Shown here piece after piece: positions 52,904 to 62,100 of a DNA stretch of 64,000 nt; position 1 is the first letter of the stretch; every line of letters begins with the position of its first letter. The notes beneath the pieces were generated by a model. It made no database searches, was not told the DNA's origin, and worked only from the letters and a program-made list of their open reading frames with translations. The translations under genes were made by a program, and so were the position numbers. The stretch comes from Nannocystis pusilla (GTDB lineage: Bacteria; Myxococcota_A; Polyangia; Nannocystales; Nannocystaceae), in the NCBI RefSeq assembly GCF_020073745.1, contig NZ_JAIRAU010000043.1:124001-188000 (forward strand), in the 5' to 3' direction.

Positions 52904-53484
52904 GCGAACAGCTGGGCCTGCAGATCGGGCCGGCTCGACATCTCGCCGCGCACCGAGCTGGTCACGACCTCGGCGTCGTGCTTGTTGTCGGGGATGCTGA
53001 GGCAGGTGTGGCGCCCACGCATGACGCAACCGGCCCCGCGCGCGCCGAGGTGCTCGACCAGCGCGTCGACGACGTCGTTGCAGGCGCGCTCTTGCAGGGT
53101 CAAACGGCGGGTGAAGCAGGCGACGAGATCGGCGAGGCGGCCGAAGCCCGCGAGCCTGGCGGCGGGTAGATAGGCGACGGTGGCGGTGCCGGTGTAGGGG
53201 AGCAAGTGGTGCGGGCAGAGGCCGTGGAAGGGGATCCCCCGCACGACGACGAGCGCCGATTCACCCTCGCCCTCGACCGGGTCGCCGAGGATCTTGGCGG
53301 GGTCCATGTCGAAGCCGGACAGGAACTCCTGCGACCACACGCGGGCGACCCGGCTCGCCGTGCTCGTGAAGTCCTTGTGCCCGCGGTCGACGCCGCAGGC
53401 GTCGAGGAGCGTCGTGATCGCCTGCTCGAGGGCGATCCGCCGGTCGTTCTCCGCAGGCTTGTCTTCGGCGCGCTTGGAGGACAC
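52900..53484 (-). CDS. folE: GTP cyclohydrolase I
   Basis: A 194-residue enzyme with the type I signature: DFTSTASRVARVWSQEF, IPFHGLCPHHLLPYTGTATVAYLP (zinc Cys and His), GFGRLADLVACFTRRLTLQE, and GCVMRGRHTCLSIPDNK. It converts GTP to dihydroneopterin triphosphate, the first step of folate and other pterins. It heads a two-gene unit with the overlapping phosphatase. The nearby pteridine-reductase-like SDR across the MerR gene fits a pterin-related neighbourhood. Confidence 0.96.
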   Translation of the reverse strand: MSSKRAEDKPAENDRRIALEQAITTLLDACGVDRGHKDFTSTASRVARVWSQEFLSGFDMDPAKILGDPVEGEGESALVVVRGIPFHGLCPHHLLPYTGTATVAYLPAARLAGFGRLADLVACFTRRLTLQERACNDVVDALVEHLGARGAGCVMRGRHTCLSIPDNKHDAEVVTSSVRGEMSSRPDLQAQLFA

Positions 53485-53526
53485 TGCGCCCCGATATACC
53501 CGTTCCGCGCGGTCGAGGCACGTGCG

Positions 53527-54012
53527 CTAGCCGTCGCCACGCCAGATCAGGCGAAACCCTCGCGGCAATTCGCCGGGTTCGGGGAGCCGCTTGCAGTCGC
53601 GGCAGCAGGTGCGGTCGGGGGACGCCTGGGTGCACTCGCTGCACACCGCGAGCGCCTCGCGGGTGCCCTCGAGATCGCTGCGCAGCCGCGTGAGGACGTC
53701 GAGCTTGCGCTCGAGCTCGCCGAGGCGCGTGCGCAGGGCATGGTCGAGCTGACGGCAGGCGTCGCGGTCGCTGGCGGCGGCGCCACGGACCGCCAACAGC
53801 TCGGCGATCTCCTCGAGCGACCAGCCGGCCTCCCGCAGCGCGACGATGAAGTTGAGGCGGTCGAGCTCCTCGGGCGAAAACGCGCGGTGCCCCCCGCGCG
53901 TCCGCGTGGCCCGCAGCAGGCCCTCGCGCTCGTAGAACCGCACGGTGCGTGGTGTGCAGCCGCTCCCGGCCAGCATGTCCTTCAAACTGAGCGTCCGAGC
54001 CGTCCCCGCCAT
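53527..54012 (-). CDS. MerR family transcriptional regulator with C-terminal Cys cluster
   Basis: A 161-residue protein from the ATG at 54012. The N-terminal winged helix reads SGCTPRTVRFYEREGLL and GHRAFSPEELDRLNFIVALREAGWSLEEIAELL, followed by the dimer coiled coil (LDHALRTRLGELERKLDVL). The C-terminus holds CSECTQASPDRTCCRDCKRL, five Cys in 20 residues that could bind a metal or Fe-S cluster and act as the sensor. It probably controls the divergent SDR gene and itself through the dyad at 54028-54046. Confidence 0.9.
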   Translation of the reverse strand: MAGTARTLSLKDMLAGSGCTPRTVRFYEREGLLRATRTRGGHRAFSPEELDRLNFIVALREAGWSLEEIAELLAVRGAAASDRDACRQLDHALRTRLGELERKLDVLTRLRSDLEGTREALAVCSECTQASPDRTCCRDCKRLPEPGELPRGFRLIWRGDG

Positions 54013-54019
54013 ATGAAGA

Positions 54020-54050
54020 AACCTTACCTGTGACCTATCGTAACAGTCAA
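54020..54050 (-). promoter_or_regulatory. MerR-type promoter with operator dyad
   Basis: On the minus strand TTGACT (54050-54045) is followed after 18 bases by TAAGGT (54026-54021). In the spacer lies a 7-5-7 dyad, CTGTGAC CTATC GTAACAG (54028-54046), with 6 of 7 matches. An operator between -35 and -10 is characteristic of MerR-family control; the assignment here rests on position and symmetry only. Confidence 0.55.
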
Positions 54051-54108
54051 TATTGCGAGAGGGTTCGGTGGTGGCATCCGCTCGTGAGATCGGTAGGCTC
54101 TGCCGGCC

Positions 54109-54867
54109 ATGGAGCACTCGGAGCCCATCGCTCTGGTCACGGGAGGCGCCGTGCGCGTCGGTCGGGCGATCGCCACGGCGCTGGCTCGCGGCGGCTACCG
54201 CGTCTGGTTGCACTATCACCGTAGCGGGGCCGAGGCGGTCGAGGTCGCCAGCGAACTCGGCGAACGGTGTCTCGGGACGATCCAGGGCGATCTCGCGGCG
54301 GAGTCGGCGCGCGCGGCGGTGGCGCAGCGGGTGCTCGAGCCGGCGGGCGCTAGGCTCGATCTGCTGGTCAACAGCGCGGCGACCTTCGAGCGCGGCGGTT
54401 TTCTCGCGCGCAGCGACGATGACCTCCGGCGCGTGCTCGAGGTGAACCTGGTCGCGCCGGTGTCGCTCGCGCGGGCGCTGGCGCCAGCGCTGACCGCCGC
54501 GCGCGGCGCCGTGGTCAACATCCTCGACGTCGCGGGGATGCAGCCGTGGCGGGGATATTTCGACCACTGCACCGCCAAGGCCGGGTTGTGGATGGCGACG
54601 AAGGCGCTGGCGGTCGAGCTGGCGCCGGCGGTGCGGGTCAACGGCGTCGCGCCGGGGGTCGTCGCCTGGCCTGAAGAAGATCCGCGGTACGCCGAGGGCT
54701 CGGAGATCCGCGCGCGGATTCTGCGCGCAATCCCGCTCGGGAGGATCGGCACGCCGGACGACGTGGCCGAGACGGTGCTTTTCTTGGCCCGCAGTTCCTT
54801 CATCAGCGGGCAAGTCATCGCCGTCGACGGCGGGCGGACGGCCGCCGGCGGCGTCGCGGGCGGGTGA
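54109..54867 (+). CDS. SDR family protein, pteridine-reductase/FolM-like
   Basis: A 252-residue protein. ALVTGGAVRVGRAIATAL is the cofactor site in the form typical of pteridine reductases. LLVNSAATFERG replaces the usual NNAG, another FolM/PTR1 trait. ALAVELAPAVRVNGVAPG follows. The catalytic Tyr of YxxxK appears to be His here (FDHCTAKAG). It may reduce dihydropterins to tetrahydropterins; folE lies only ~600 bases away, which supports a pterin link. It is divergent from the MerR gene. TAGGCT (54094-54099) could be its -10 element. Confidence 0.82.
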   Translation: MEHSEPIALVTGGAVRVGRAIATALARGGYRVWLHYHRSGAEAVEVASELGERCLGTIQGDLAAESARAAVAQRVLEPAGARLDLLVNSAATFERGGFLARSDDDLRRVLEVNLVAPVSLARALAPALTAARGAVVNILDVAGMQPWRGYFDHCTAKAGLWMATKALAVELAPAVRVNGVAPGVVAWPEEDPRYAEGSEIRARILRAIPLGRIGTPDDVAETVLFLARSSFISGQVIAVDGGRTAAGGVAGG

Positions 54868-54931
54868 ACACCGGCGCAGGCGGGCCGCTTGACCGGCGGC
54901 GCGGGATCTCCTATCCATTGCGGCCTTCACC

Positions 54932-55246
54932 ATGGCCCGCCAAACCGACGAAGAGTTCTCCGACTACAACCAGCGCCGCGAGCCGCTCCCGAACCCCGCC
55001 ACCACCGTGAACGATCATCGGCCGGTGACGGGCCGCCCGCTGGAGGTCAAGGTCGACGAGCGCGGCGTCGAGCGGGCGATCCGCAAGCTCCGCCGCCTCA
55101 TGGCCAGCGAGGGCGTGCTCCGCGAGATCAAGCGCCGTCGCCACTACGAGAAGCCGAGCGTGAAGATGAAGCGCAAGCTCCGTGAGGCCGAGCGCCGCCG
55201 CAAGCGTCGCCAGCGCAAGCGGATCCCGATGCGCGGCGAGGGCTAG
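54932..55246 (+). CDS. rpsU: 30S ribosomal protein S21
   Basis: A 104-residue S21. The family core is residues ~37-100: PLEVKVDERGVERAIRKLRR, EIKRRRHYEKPSVKMKRK and the basic tail KRRQRKRIP. It is ~30 residues longer than most S21 proteins because of an acidic/polar N-terminus (MARQTDEEFSDYNQRREPLP). The start codon is the only one that fits. It is a small-subunit protein near the anti-Shine-Dalgarno region of 16S rRNA. The neighbours are not ribosomal. Confidence 0.95.
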   Translation: MARQTDEEFSDYNQRREPLPNPATTVNDHRPVTGRPLEVKVDERGVERAIRKLRRLMASEGVLREIKRRRHYEKPSVKMKRKLREAERRRKRRQRKRIPMRGEG

Positions 55247-55267
55247 CAGTCCTTTCGGACATGTCCC

Positions 55268-55825
55268 ATGCGTCTGCGTCTGGTCGCCGCCCGGCGCGAT
55301 GACGGTGTCCCGAGGGACATGTCCGAACAAGCATGGTTGGCCCCGGGGTTGATCGGCCTGCGCTGCGTGTACGGCGTCGGCGATCCACACGGCGGCGCGG
55401 CGTTCTGTCCGGTCTATACGGTCGCGCTGCCGGTCGCCCAGCCCGGCGCGCTCGACGACGACGACATCTACGAGTTCGCGGCCGCCGACCTGCTGGCAGA
55501 TCTCCAGCGGCGGGCGACGCGGCGCGGGTGGTCGATGCGCGTCGAGGTCGAGGTCGAGCAGACGGCCGTCGACGCGGCGGGCTGCGACCTGTACGCGCAG
55601 GCGCCGGAAGACGCGACGGCGCTGCAGCTGCTCGCGCACGCGGACGCGCCCGGCGGCGGGCGGCGCCTGACCTTCGGGACAGGTCTCGCGCACGCGCCCG
55701 AGGCGGTGGTCCGCCTGGCCGGGCGCTACGTCGTGCAGCACGCCGCGGCGCCGCCGACGGCGATCGAGCCGGCGCGGGCGTGCACGTTCGAGCTCGGCTT
55801 CACCGAGTACGAGTTCGAGGCCTGA
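55268..55825 (+). CDS. Protein of unknown function
   Basis: A 185-residue protein, or shorter if the ATG at 55319 (MSEQAWLAPGLIGL) is used. Both candidate starts lie in palindrome copies (GGACATGTCCC at ~55258; GTGTCCCGAGGGACATGTCC at 55305-55324). The body is mixed alpha/beta with an acidic region (LDDDDIYEFAAADLLADLQRR) and two Cys near the start. No known domain is recognised. A further palindrome-like GGGACAGGT gives TFGTGLAH in the C-terminal part. Its stop lies 2 bases before the next gene's GTG, suggesting coupled expression with the EEP-family gene. Confidence 0.65.
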   Translation: MRLRLVAARRDDGVPRDMSEQAWLAPGLIGLRCVYGVGDPHGGAAFCPVYTVALPVAQPGALDDDDIYEFAAADLLADLQRRATRRGWSMRVEVEVEQTAVDAAGCDLYAQAPEDATALQLLAHADAPGGGRRLTFGTGLAHAPEAVVRLAGRYVVQHAAAPPTAIEPARACTFELGFTEYEFEA

Positions 55826-55826
55826 A

Positions 55827-56792
55827 GTGACGCGGCGGCGGCGACGACGACCTCGCTGGCTCGGCGCCGCGCTGGTGATCGTGCTGGTGCTCGCCTGGTC
55901 GCTGGCCGGCGAGTCGATCCGCCGCTGGCTGGCGCTGCCGGGCGACGGCGGCGCGCCGAGCAAGCTGGCGGGTCGGCTGCGGGTGGCGACGTGGAACCTG
56001 CGCAACTTCCCCGACGAGGGGCAGGATCTCACGCTGCTGGCGGCGCGCTTGCCCGAGCTCGCTGCCGACGTGATCGCGGTGCAGGAGATCCACGACGCGG
56101 CGCGACTGAAGCAGTTGATGCCGGGCTGGGAGTTGGTGCTGTCGACGGCGGGCGGACGCGGCGGGCAGAAGCTCGGCTTCCTGTACGACCCGTCCCGCAT
56201 CGAGCTCGTCGGTGCGCCGCGAGAGCACGAGCGCCTCGCCATGGGCGGCCCGGTGCGACCTGGCCTTTCGGGCTACTTGCGGGTCCGCGGCGGCGGCCCC
56301 GACTTTCATGTGCTCGTCGTGCACCTCAAGGCGCGCGACGAGGGCTACGCGCTGCGTCGCTCGCAGTGGGAAGTACTGGCGGAGATCGTGCAGGAGATCG
56401 CGCAAGATGACGGCGATGTCATCGTGCTCGGCGATTTCAACGCCACCGGTCCGACCAGAGGTGGACCCGACGCGGAGCTGAAGGCACTCGATGCGCGACT
56501 CGGCGCCGTGGGTCTGCAGCGAGTGGTCAACCGCTCAGGCTGCTCGGTGTACTGGGACGGGGCGAGGCGCGACGCCTGGCACGAGCCGTCCTTGCTCGAC
56601 CTGGTGTGGGTCGCAGGGCTCCTCGAGGCCGAGGTCGCGAAGGCCCACGCCGAGCCACTCCTTCATTGTGCTCGTCATGCCTGTCGCCCCTTCCGCTCGA
56701 CCCCGACCTATCCCGAGCGAGACTACACCGATCTGAGCGACCACTGTCCGGTCATCGTCGACCTCGAGCCCGGGCCCGACGACGATCCCTGA
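55827..56792 (+). CDS. Endonuclease/exonuclease/phosphatase family protein with N-terminal anchor
   Basis: A 321-residue protein from the GTG at 55827. An Arg-rich start and a hydrophobic helix (WLGAALVIVLVLAWSLAG) anchor it in the membrane or export it. The EEP fold follows: RVATWNLRNFPDEG, IAVQEIHDA (catalytic Glu), VLVVHLKARDEG, VIVLGDFNATG (Asp/Asn) and YTDLSDHCPVIV (catalytic Asp-His). It could be an extracellular nuclease or a phosphodiesterase. Three Cys near residues 250-290 may form disulfides, consistent with export. Confidence 0.9.
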   Translation: MTRRRRRRPRWLGAALVIVLVLAWSLAGESIRRWLALPGDGGAPSKLAGRLRVATWNLRNFPDEGQDLTLLAARLPELAADVIAVQEIHDAARLKQLMPGWELVLSTAGGRGGQKLGFLYDPSRIELVGAPREHERLAMGGPVRPGLSGYLRVRGGGPDFHVLVVHLKARDEGYALRRSQWEVLAEIVQEIAQDDGDVIVLGDFNATGPTRGGPDAELKALDARLGAVGLQRVVNRSGCSVYWDGARRDAWHEPSLLDLVWVAGLLEAEVAKAHAEPLLHCARHACRPFRSTPTYPERDYTDLSDHCPVIVDLEPGPDDDP

Positions 56793-56944
56793 GACCGGTG
56801 GCAGCGGTCTGCGTCGGATTCGCGCGGGGCAAAACTGGCACCGGTCGCGGAGCATGGTAAACACCGCCGGCCCGGCTGAAGATTTGCGCGGTCGCGCTGT
56901 CCAAGGGCACCATCGGCTTCCATGTCTGGTCCTGTCTTCGCGAG

Positions 56945-57083
56945 CGAACCTTGCAAAGCTAACCTCCCGCACCCGGGCGGTTGGGTTGCGGTTCGTGACG
57001 GGTCCGGCGCAGTGCCCACGTTGCTGCGCCCGGGCTCGTTCCCTTTTAAAGGGGCTTTGCAGGGTCCTTCGGTCATGGGACCA
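56945..57083 (+). promoter_or_regulatory. Structured leader candidate with competing helices
   Basis: This part of the ~400-base gap is full of inverted repeats. CGAACC (56945) pairs with GGTTCG (56990). CCTTGCAAAGC (56949-56959) pairs with GCTTTGCAGG (57054-57063), excluding the first pairing. CGCACCC pairs with GGGTTGCG (56968-56990). GGCGCAG pairs with CTGCGCC (57006-57030, perfect 7 bp), and GGTCC with GGACC (57065-57083). The pattern fits an mRNA leader with alternative folds ahead of the Cys-rich protein gene. No known riboswitch class is recognised. The rest of 56793-56944 has only a small hairpin after the EEP gene. Confidence 0.4.
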
Positions 57084-57189
57084 TCTCGACCGTTAGCTCG
57101 GGCGCGCGCGTCCGGGCCAGCGCGGCGAGAATTCCGTGGAAACCACCGACGAGTTCATCGCAGAGCTTGGTAAGGAGCAAGTGAAGATC

Positions 57190-58449
57190 ATGATCACGAA
57201 TCGAATGGGATCCTTTGGGTTGATCGCCGGCGGCCTCATCGCGGGCGTCTCGCTCACAGCCACGCAGGGCTGCGATGCGGGCGACCTGGCGGAGCAGTGC
57301 GGCCTCACGTGCGACAAGGAAGCGTTCCTCAACGGCAAGTTCGCCGTGTCGGGCATCGCCGAGGTCGACGCGTTCTTCAGCGCGACGCTCGACGTGTCGG
57401 GCGCCATCAACACCACCGCCGCCAACATCGAGGCCGAGCTCAAGGGGCTCTACGCGCTCGTCGGCGCCACGGGTCCGGCGGACTTCAAGGCCGCGCTCGA
57501 GGGCAAGCTGTCGGCGTGGGTCGACATCGACGCGGGCATCCAGGTGAAGGCCGAGCCGGCGCGCTGCGAGGCGTCGCTCGACGTCACCGCCAAGGCGGCC
57601 GCCGAGTGCGACGTCGAGGCCAAGCCGGGCAGCGTCGAGGTCTCGTGCGAGGGTTCGTGCAAGGTCTCTGCCGAGGCCCAGGCCGACTGCCGCGCCGCGG
57701 GCGGCCTGACCTGCAAGGGCCAGGCGCCGATGCTGACGTGCGATGGTAGCTGCTCGGGCAGCTGCAACCTCGAGATCGCGGCGAAGTGCGAGGGCACCTG
57801 CCGCGGCCAGTGCGACGGCCAGGACTTCGAGGGTCGCTGCGCCGGCGACTGCCAGGGCGAGTGCGACCTCGGCGCGGGTGGCAAGTGCGAGGGCAAGTGC
57901 ACCGGTTCGTGCGAGTACGACCCGGGCATGGCGGACTGCCAGGCGGACGCGGAGGTCCGTTGCTCGGCGTCGGCCGAGGCGAACGTCAAGTGCGAGGGCG
58001 GCTGCGACGGCAAGGCGACGCCGCCGTCGGTGTCGGCCGAGTGCGAGGCGACCGTCGAGGCGAAGGCCGAGGCGAGCGTGCAGTGCTACCCGCCGTCGCT
58101 GGACATCCAGTACAAGCTCAACGTCGCGGCCGGTTCGCAGGGCGAGCTCGAGTTCCGCGCCTTCATCAGCACCTTCAAGATCCGCTACGCCGCGCTGCTC
58201 GCCGCGATGGCCAAGGCGGAGGGTCTGATCGACGTCACCGCGACGCTCGGCGATGCCGGCGTCAGCGCGGTCAACGGTGCGGCGGCCGAGCTCAAGGCCT
58301 CGGGCGACCTCAAGGCCTCGCTCGGCGCGGCTTGTGCGATCACCCTGCTCCCGCAGGCGGCCAACCTCCTCAAGGATGCGGGTGGCAAGCTGAAGACCCA
58401 GCTCGACGCGGCTGTCCAGGTCTCCGGCTCGATCGCTGCCGGCGGCTGA
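57190..58449 (+). CDS. Secreted cysteine-rich protein (28 Cys)
   Basis: About 419 residues from the ATG at 57190, preceded by TAAGGAG; GTG 57181 and GTG 57136 are alternatives. The signal segment MGSFGLIAGGLIAGVSLTATQGC could be a lipoprotein signal with an atypical lipobox. Residues ~150-310 contain most of the 28 Cys, in short units such as CEGSCKVS, CDGSCSGSC, CEGTCRGQC and CEGKCTGSC, with spacing C-x3-C and C-x3-C-x7-12-C. The flanking parts are Cys-poor, Ala-rich and helical (AAELKASGDLKASLGAAC). An even Cys count suggests all paired. It is possibly a metal-binding or extracellular matrix protein. Similar Cys-rich myxobacterial proteins are uncharacterised. Confidence 0.75.
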   Translation: MITNRMGSFGLIAGGLIAGVSLTATQGCDAGDLAEQCGLTCDKEAFLNGKFAVSGIAEVDAFFSATLDVSGAINTTAANIEAELKGLYALVGATGPADFKAALEGKLSAWVDIDAGIQVKAEPARCEASLDVTAKAAAECDVEAKPGSVEVSCEGSCKVSAEAQADCRAAGGLTCKGQAPMLTCDGSCSGSCNLEIAAKCEGTCRGQCDGQDFEGRCAGDCQGECDLGAGGKCEGKCTGSCEYDPGMADCQADAEVRCSASAEANVKCEGGCDGKATPPSVSAECEATVEAKAEASVQCYPPSLDIQYKLNVAAGSQGELEFRAFISTFKIRYAALLAAMAKAEGLIDVTATLGDAGVSAVNGAAAELKASGDLKASLGAACAITLLPQAANLLKDAGGKLKTQLDAAVQVSGSIAAGG

Positions 58450-58468
58450 TCGCTGTCGAGTTGCAACG

Positions 58469-58503
58469 CGAGGGGCTGTCCGGCGTCGCCGGGCGGCCCC
58501 TCG
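58469..58503 (+). terminator. Terminator-like hairpin after the Cys-rich gene
   Basis: CGAGGGGC (58469-58476) pairs with GCCCCTCG (58496-58503), with a further inner CCGGCG/CGCCGG stem. It lies 20 bases after the stop codon. Only a weak T-containing tail (GTCGTTG) follows. Confidence 0.55.
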
Positions 58504-58509
58504 GTCGTT

Positions 58510-59060
58510 GTGGGGGCGATACACGCCGTTTCGCTCGACGCCGGCATCGTCGCGCCCGCGTCGGACGGGCTACGGGTCGCGCGGTGGTTCGTGTTCACCG
58601 ACGGCCGCGCGGGCATCTCGTTCGCCGGCGACGACACCCGACCGGTCTCGGAGAACATGTCCGTGAAAACATGCTTCGGTCGACGTCGTTGAAGTGGTGC
58701 CGCGTGTGGACGCCCGAGTTCGCGGAGGCCCGCGGGTTTTCGTCGCTGGAGCTCGACTTCTACCAGACGCACTACTACCCCTGGATGGACGACCAGGCGT
58801 GGAACGGCGATCCGGAGCTGGGGACGGTGCTGTTCTCGCCGACGGCGCAGATGTACACCGACCTCGGCCTCGACCGGCCGATGGTCGTCGGTGAGTTCAT
58901 CGCCTCCGACCAGGCGGGCGCGCGGCTCGACGTGCTGCTCGCCAACGGCTACGCGGGCGCGTGGCCGTGGAGCCTGACGAGCGATTACAGCCTCGACGGT
59001 CCGGGCATGCAGGCGTGGGCCGAGGCTCACGCGGCGCTCGTCGGGTTGCCGCCGCTCTAG
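58510..59060 (+). pseudogene. Broken glycoside-hydrolase gene with a palindrome at the break
   Basis: 58516-58645 reads VSLDAGIVAPASDGLRVARWFVFTDGRAGISF, like an inner strand-helix of a TIM-barrel hydrolase. From 58690, in another frame, FYQTHYYPWMDDQ, RPMVVGEFIAS and YAGAWPWSLTSDYSLDG resemble the end of a GH5-type cellulase/mannanase, with the nucleophile Glu in GEF. The two parts do not join in one frame, and the barrel regions expected between and before them are missing. The join (58651-58683) is occupied by GAACATGTCCGTGAAAACATGC, a member of the dispersed palindrome family. I read it as a decayed gene. Confidence 0.6.
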
Positions 59061-59177
59061 CTCATGACGATCGCCGCGGAACCTGGCGCCGGTGAGGTTG
59101 TCTGAGGCCGCCGTATGCCACGCCTCGACCGCCGTGCTCCCGCTCGCGCACTCGCGCACTCGTCGGAATCAAAGGAC

Positions 59178-62100
59178 ATGCTGCTTGGGACATGTCCAAA
59201 CGTCCTGGTGAGGAGGACGGCGGGCGCGACGGCGGCGCTGGCGTCGTGGATGTTGGGGTGTACGGCCAACCCGGGCAAGGCCGAGGCGACGGCGACGGCG
59301 ACGACGATGGCGCTGCCGAGCAAGGGCGTGAAGCTCACGGACGACGGGGCGACGCGGCGGGCGCCGGTGTCGTTGACGGCGTCGGACGGGACCGGGCTCA
59401 AGCTGGTGAGCTTCAAGGCGCGCGGCGTGGTCGAGGAGCCGCTGGCGTTCACCGAGCTGCACCTGGTGTTCGAGAACCCGAACGACCGCCAGATCGAGGG
59501 CCGCTTCGAGATCGACATGCCGCCGGGCGCCGCGATCTCACGCTTCGCCATGAAGATCCACGACCGCTGGCAGGAGGGCGAGGTGGTCGAGCGCCAGGCG
59601 GCGCGGGTCGCCTACGAGGACTTCCTGCACAAGCGGCAAGATCCGGCGCTGCTCGAGAACAAGGCCGGCAACTCGTTCAGCGCCCGCGTGTTCCCGATCG
59701 GCCCGCGTGAGCGCAAGGAGCTGATCGTGTCGTACTCGCAGGAGCTGCCGAGCTCGGCCGAGCCCTACCGGCTGATGCTGCGCGGGCTGCCCGAGCTCGA
59801 CGAGCTCGACGCCAGCGTGATCCTGCGCGAGCCCGGCGATTCGGCGGCGCCGACGAGCCTCGGCGGGGCCGCGGTCCAGACCCGCGTGATCGAGGTGAAG
59901 AAGCAGAAGTACCTGCCCGAGCGCGACCTCGAGGTCCGCTCGGACCGGGCGTCGACGCTGATGGGCCTGCGCCACGACAACCTCGCGGTCGCTCGCGTGG
60001 CCCCGGCGGGCGACATGCCGGCGGTGCCGATCGGCGCGCTGACGGTGCTGTTCGACACCAGCGCCTCGCGGGCGCTCGGCTTCGACCGCCAGATCCGTCG
60101 CCTCGCAGATGTCCTCAAGAACATGCGCGAACAGTCAGGCGAAGACTTCCCGCTGCGCGTGGTCTGCTTCGATCAGACGACGGAGGCGGTCTATTCGGGG
60201 CCGGCGAGCGGGTTCGGGCAGGCGCAGCTCGAGCGGATCGCGTCGCGCCGGGCGCTCGGGGCCTCGGACCTGGCGGGGGCGCTGGCGGCCGTCGCGGCGG
60301 ACGCGGGCGGGTCGAGGCGGCTCCTGGTGTTCTCCGACGGGATCACGACCGCGGGTTCGGCGGAGCACGCGGCGCTGCGCGACGCGGCGAAGACCCTCGC
60401 GGCCGCCGGGTTCGAGCGCGCCGACGCGATCGTCGACGGCGGGATCCAGGACACCGCCTCGCTCAAGGCGTTGACCACCGCCGATCTCCCGCGCGACGGG
60501 GTGGTGATGGACGCTCGTCTGCCGCTCGAGACGATCGCGCACAAGCTCGGCAGCGCGACCTTGCCGGCGATGAAGGTGTCGGTGCCCGGGGCGGCGTGGG
60601 TGTGGCCGGACACGATCGAGGGCGCGCAGCCCGGCGACGAGATGCTGGTCTACGCCGACCTGCCGGCCGAGGCGGCGATGCAGGTCGTGATCGAGGGCCA
60701 GGACCGCATCGAGGCCGAGGTGCCGACGACGGCGGTGGAGCGGCCATTGCTCGAGCGGGCGTGGGTCCGGGCGCAGGTCGAGCGGCTGCAGGCGCAGCGT
60801 TCGAGCCTGTCCGAGACGGACGAGGCGGCGCGCGCGGGGTTGCAGAAGACGATCGTCGAGCTATCGACCAAGTACCGCGTGCTCAGCGACTTCACGGCGC
60901 TGCTCGTGCTCGAGTCGGAGTGGGACTACCAGCGCTTCAACATCGACCGCAACGCGCTCGCCGACATCCTGACGGTGGGCGCGACGGGGGTCGAGCTGTA
61001 CAACCGCAAGTCGCCGCCGGCGACGAAGCCCGACCCGGGCACGCTGGTGAACCGCGGGCCGGGCGAGGAGTTCAGGGCGCCGGCGGAGCCGCAGCGCGAC
61101 GCGATCCCGATGATGGCGCGCAACTTCGACCCGGAGATGGCGTCGCGCCAGGCGGGGATCCTCGGGACCATGTCCCAAGAGTCAGGTCACTTCCTCGCCA
61201 GCCCGTACGGCGGCGCGTTCGCGGTCGGCAACGACGACGCGGACGTGTGGGGTGGGCTCACGGGGACGGAGATCGGTGAGGCGTACGGCGTCGGCGGGCT
61301 CGGACTGGTCGGTACCGGTCGCGGCGGCGGCGGCACGGGCGAGGGCACGATCGGCCTCGGCAATACCGGTCTCATCGGTCGCGCGGGCGGGGGCGGGACT
61401 GGTTCGGGCTACGGTCGCGGCGCAGGAGCGGGCTTCGGCGGCCGCGGCAGGCGGGTGCCGACGGTGCGGCAGGCGAAGGCGGAGGTGCAGGGCGCGCTCG
61501 ACAAGGACATCATCCGCCGGATCGTGCGCGCGCACATCAACGAGATCCGCTACTGCTACAACCAGGCGCTCGCGCGAGATCCCAACGCCAAGGGGCGCGT
61601 GGCGATCCAGTTCGTCATCGGCGGCACGGGCAAGGTGCCGTCGGCGGTGGTGTCCGAGAGCACGCTGCGGGACGCGCGAGTGGGGACCTGCATGGCCCAG
61701 GCGGTGCGGCGGTGGACGTTCCCCAAGCCGCAGGGCGGTGGCTCGGTGACCGTGACCTACCCGTTCATCCTCGAGCCCGGGGGAGGCGTGCCGGCCGACT
61801 ACACGCCGCCGCCGCCGCCGACGCCCGAGGAGTCGGCGCGGCAGCGGGCCGAGGAGGAGGCGTGGCAGGCCCGCATGCGCGAGCAGGACGCGCAGCGGCA
61901 GGCCGAGCAGGCCGAGGCCGACCGCACCGCGGACAGCCCGTACACCGGCAAGTTCTTCGACGTCGCGCAGCGGTTGAAGCAGAACGACGCGCGCGGGGCG
62001 GTCGCCCTCGCGCTCGCGTGGCACGAGCAAGATCCGGGCGACGTGCTCGCCCTCATCGCTCTCGGCGAGGCGGCCGAGACCGCGGGCGACCCGATCACGG

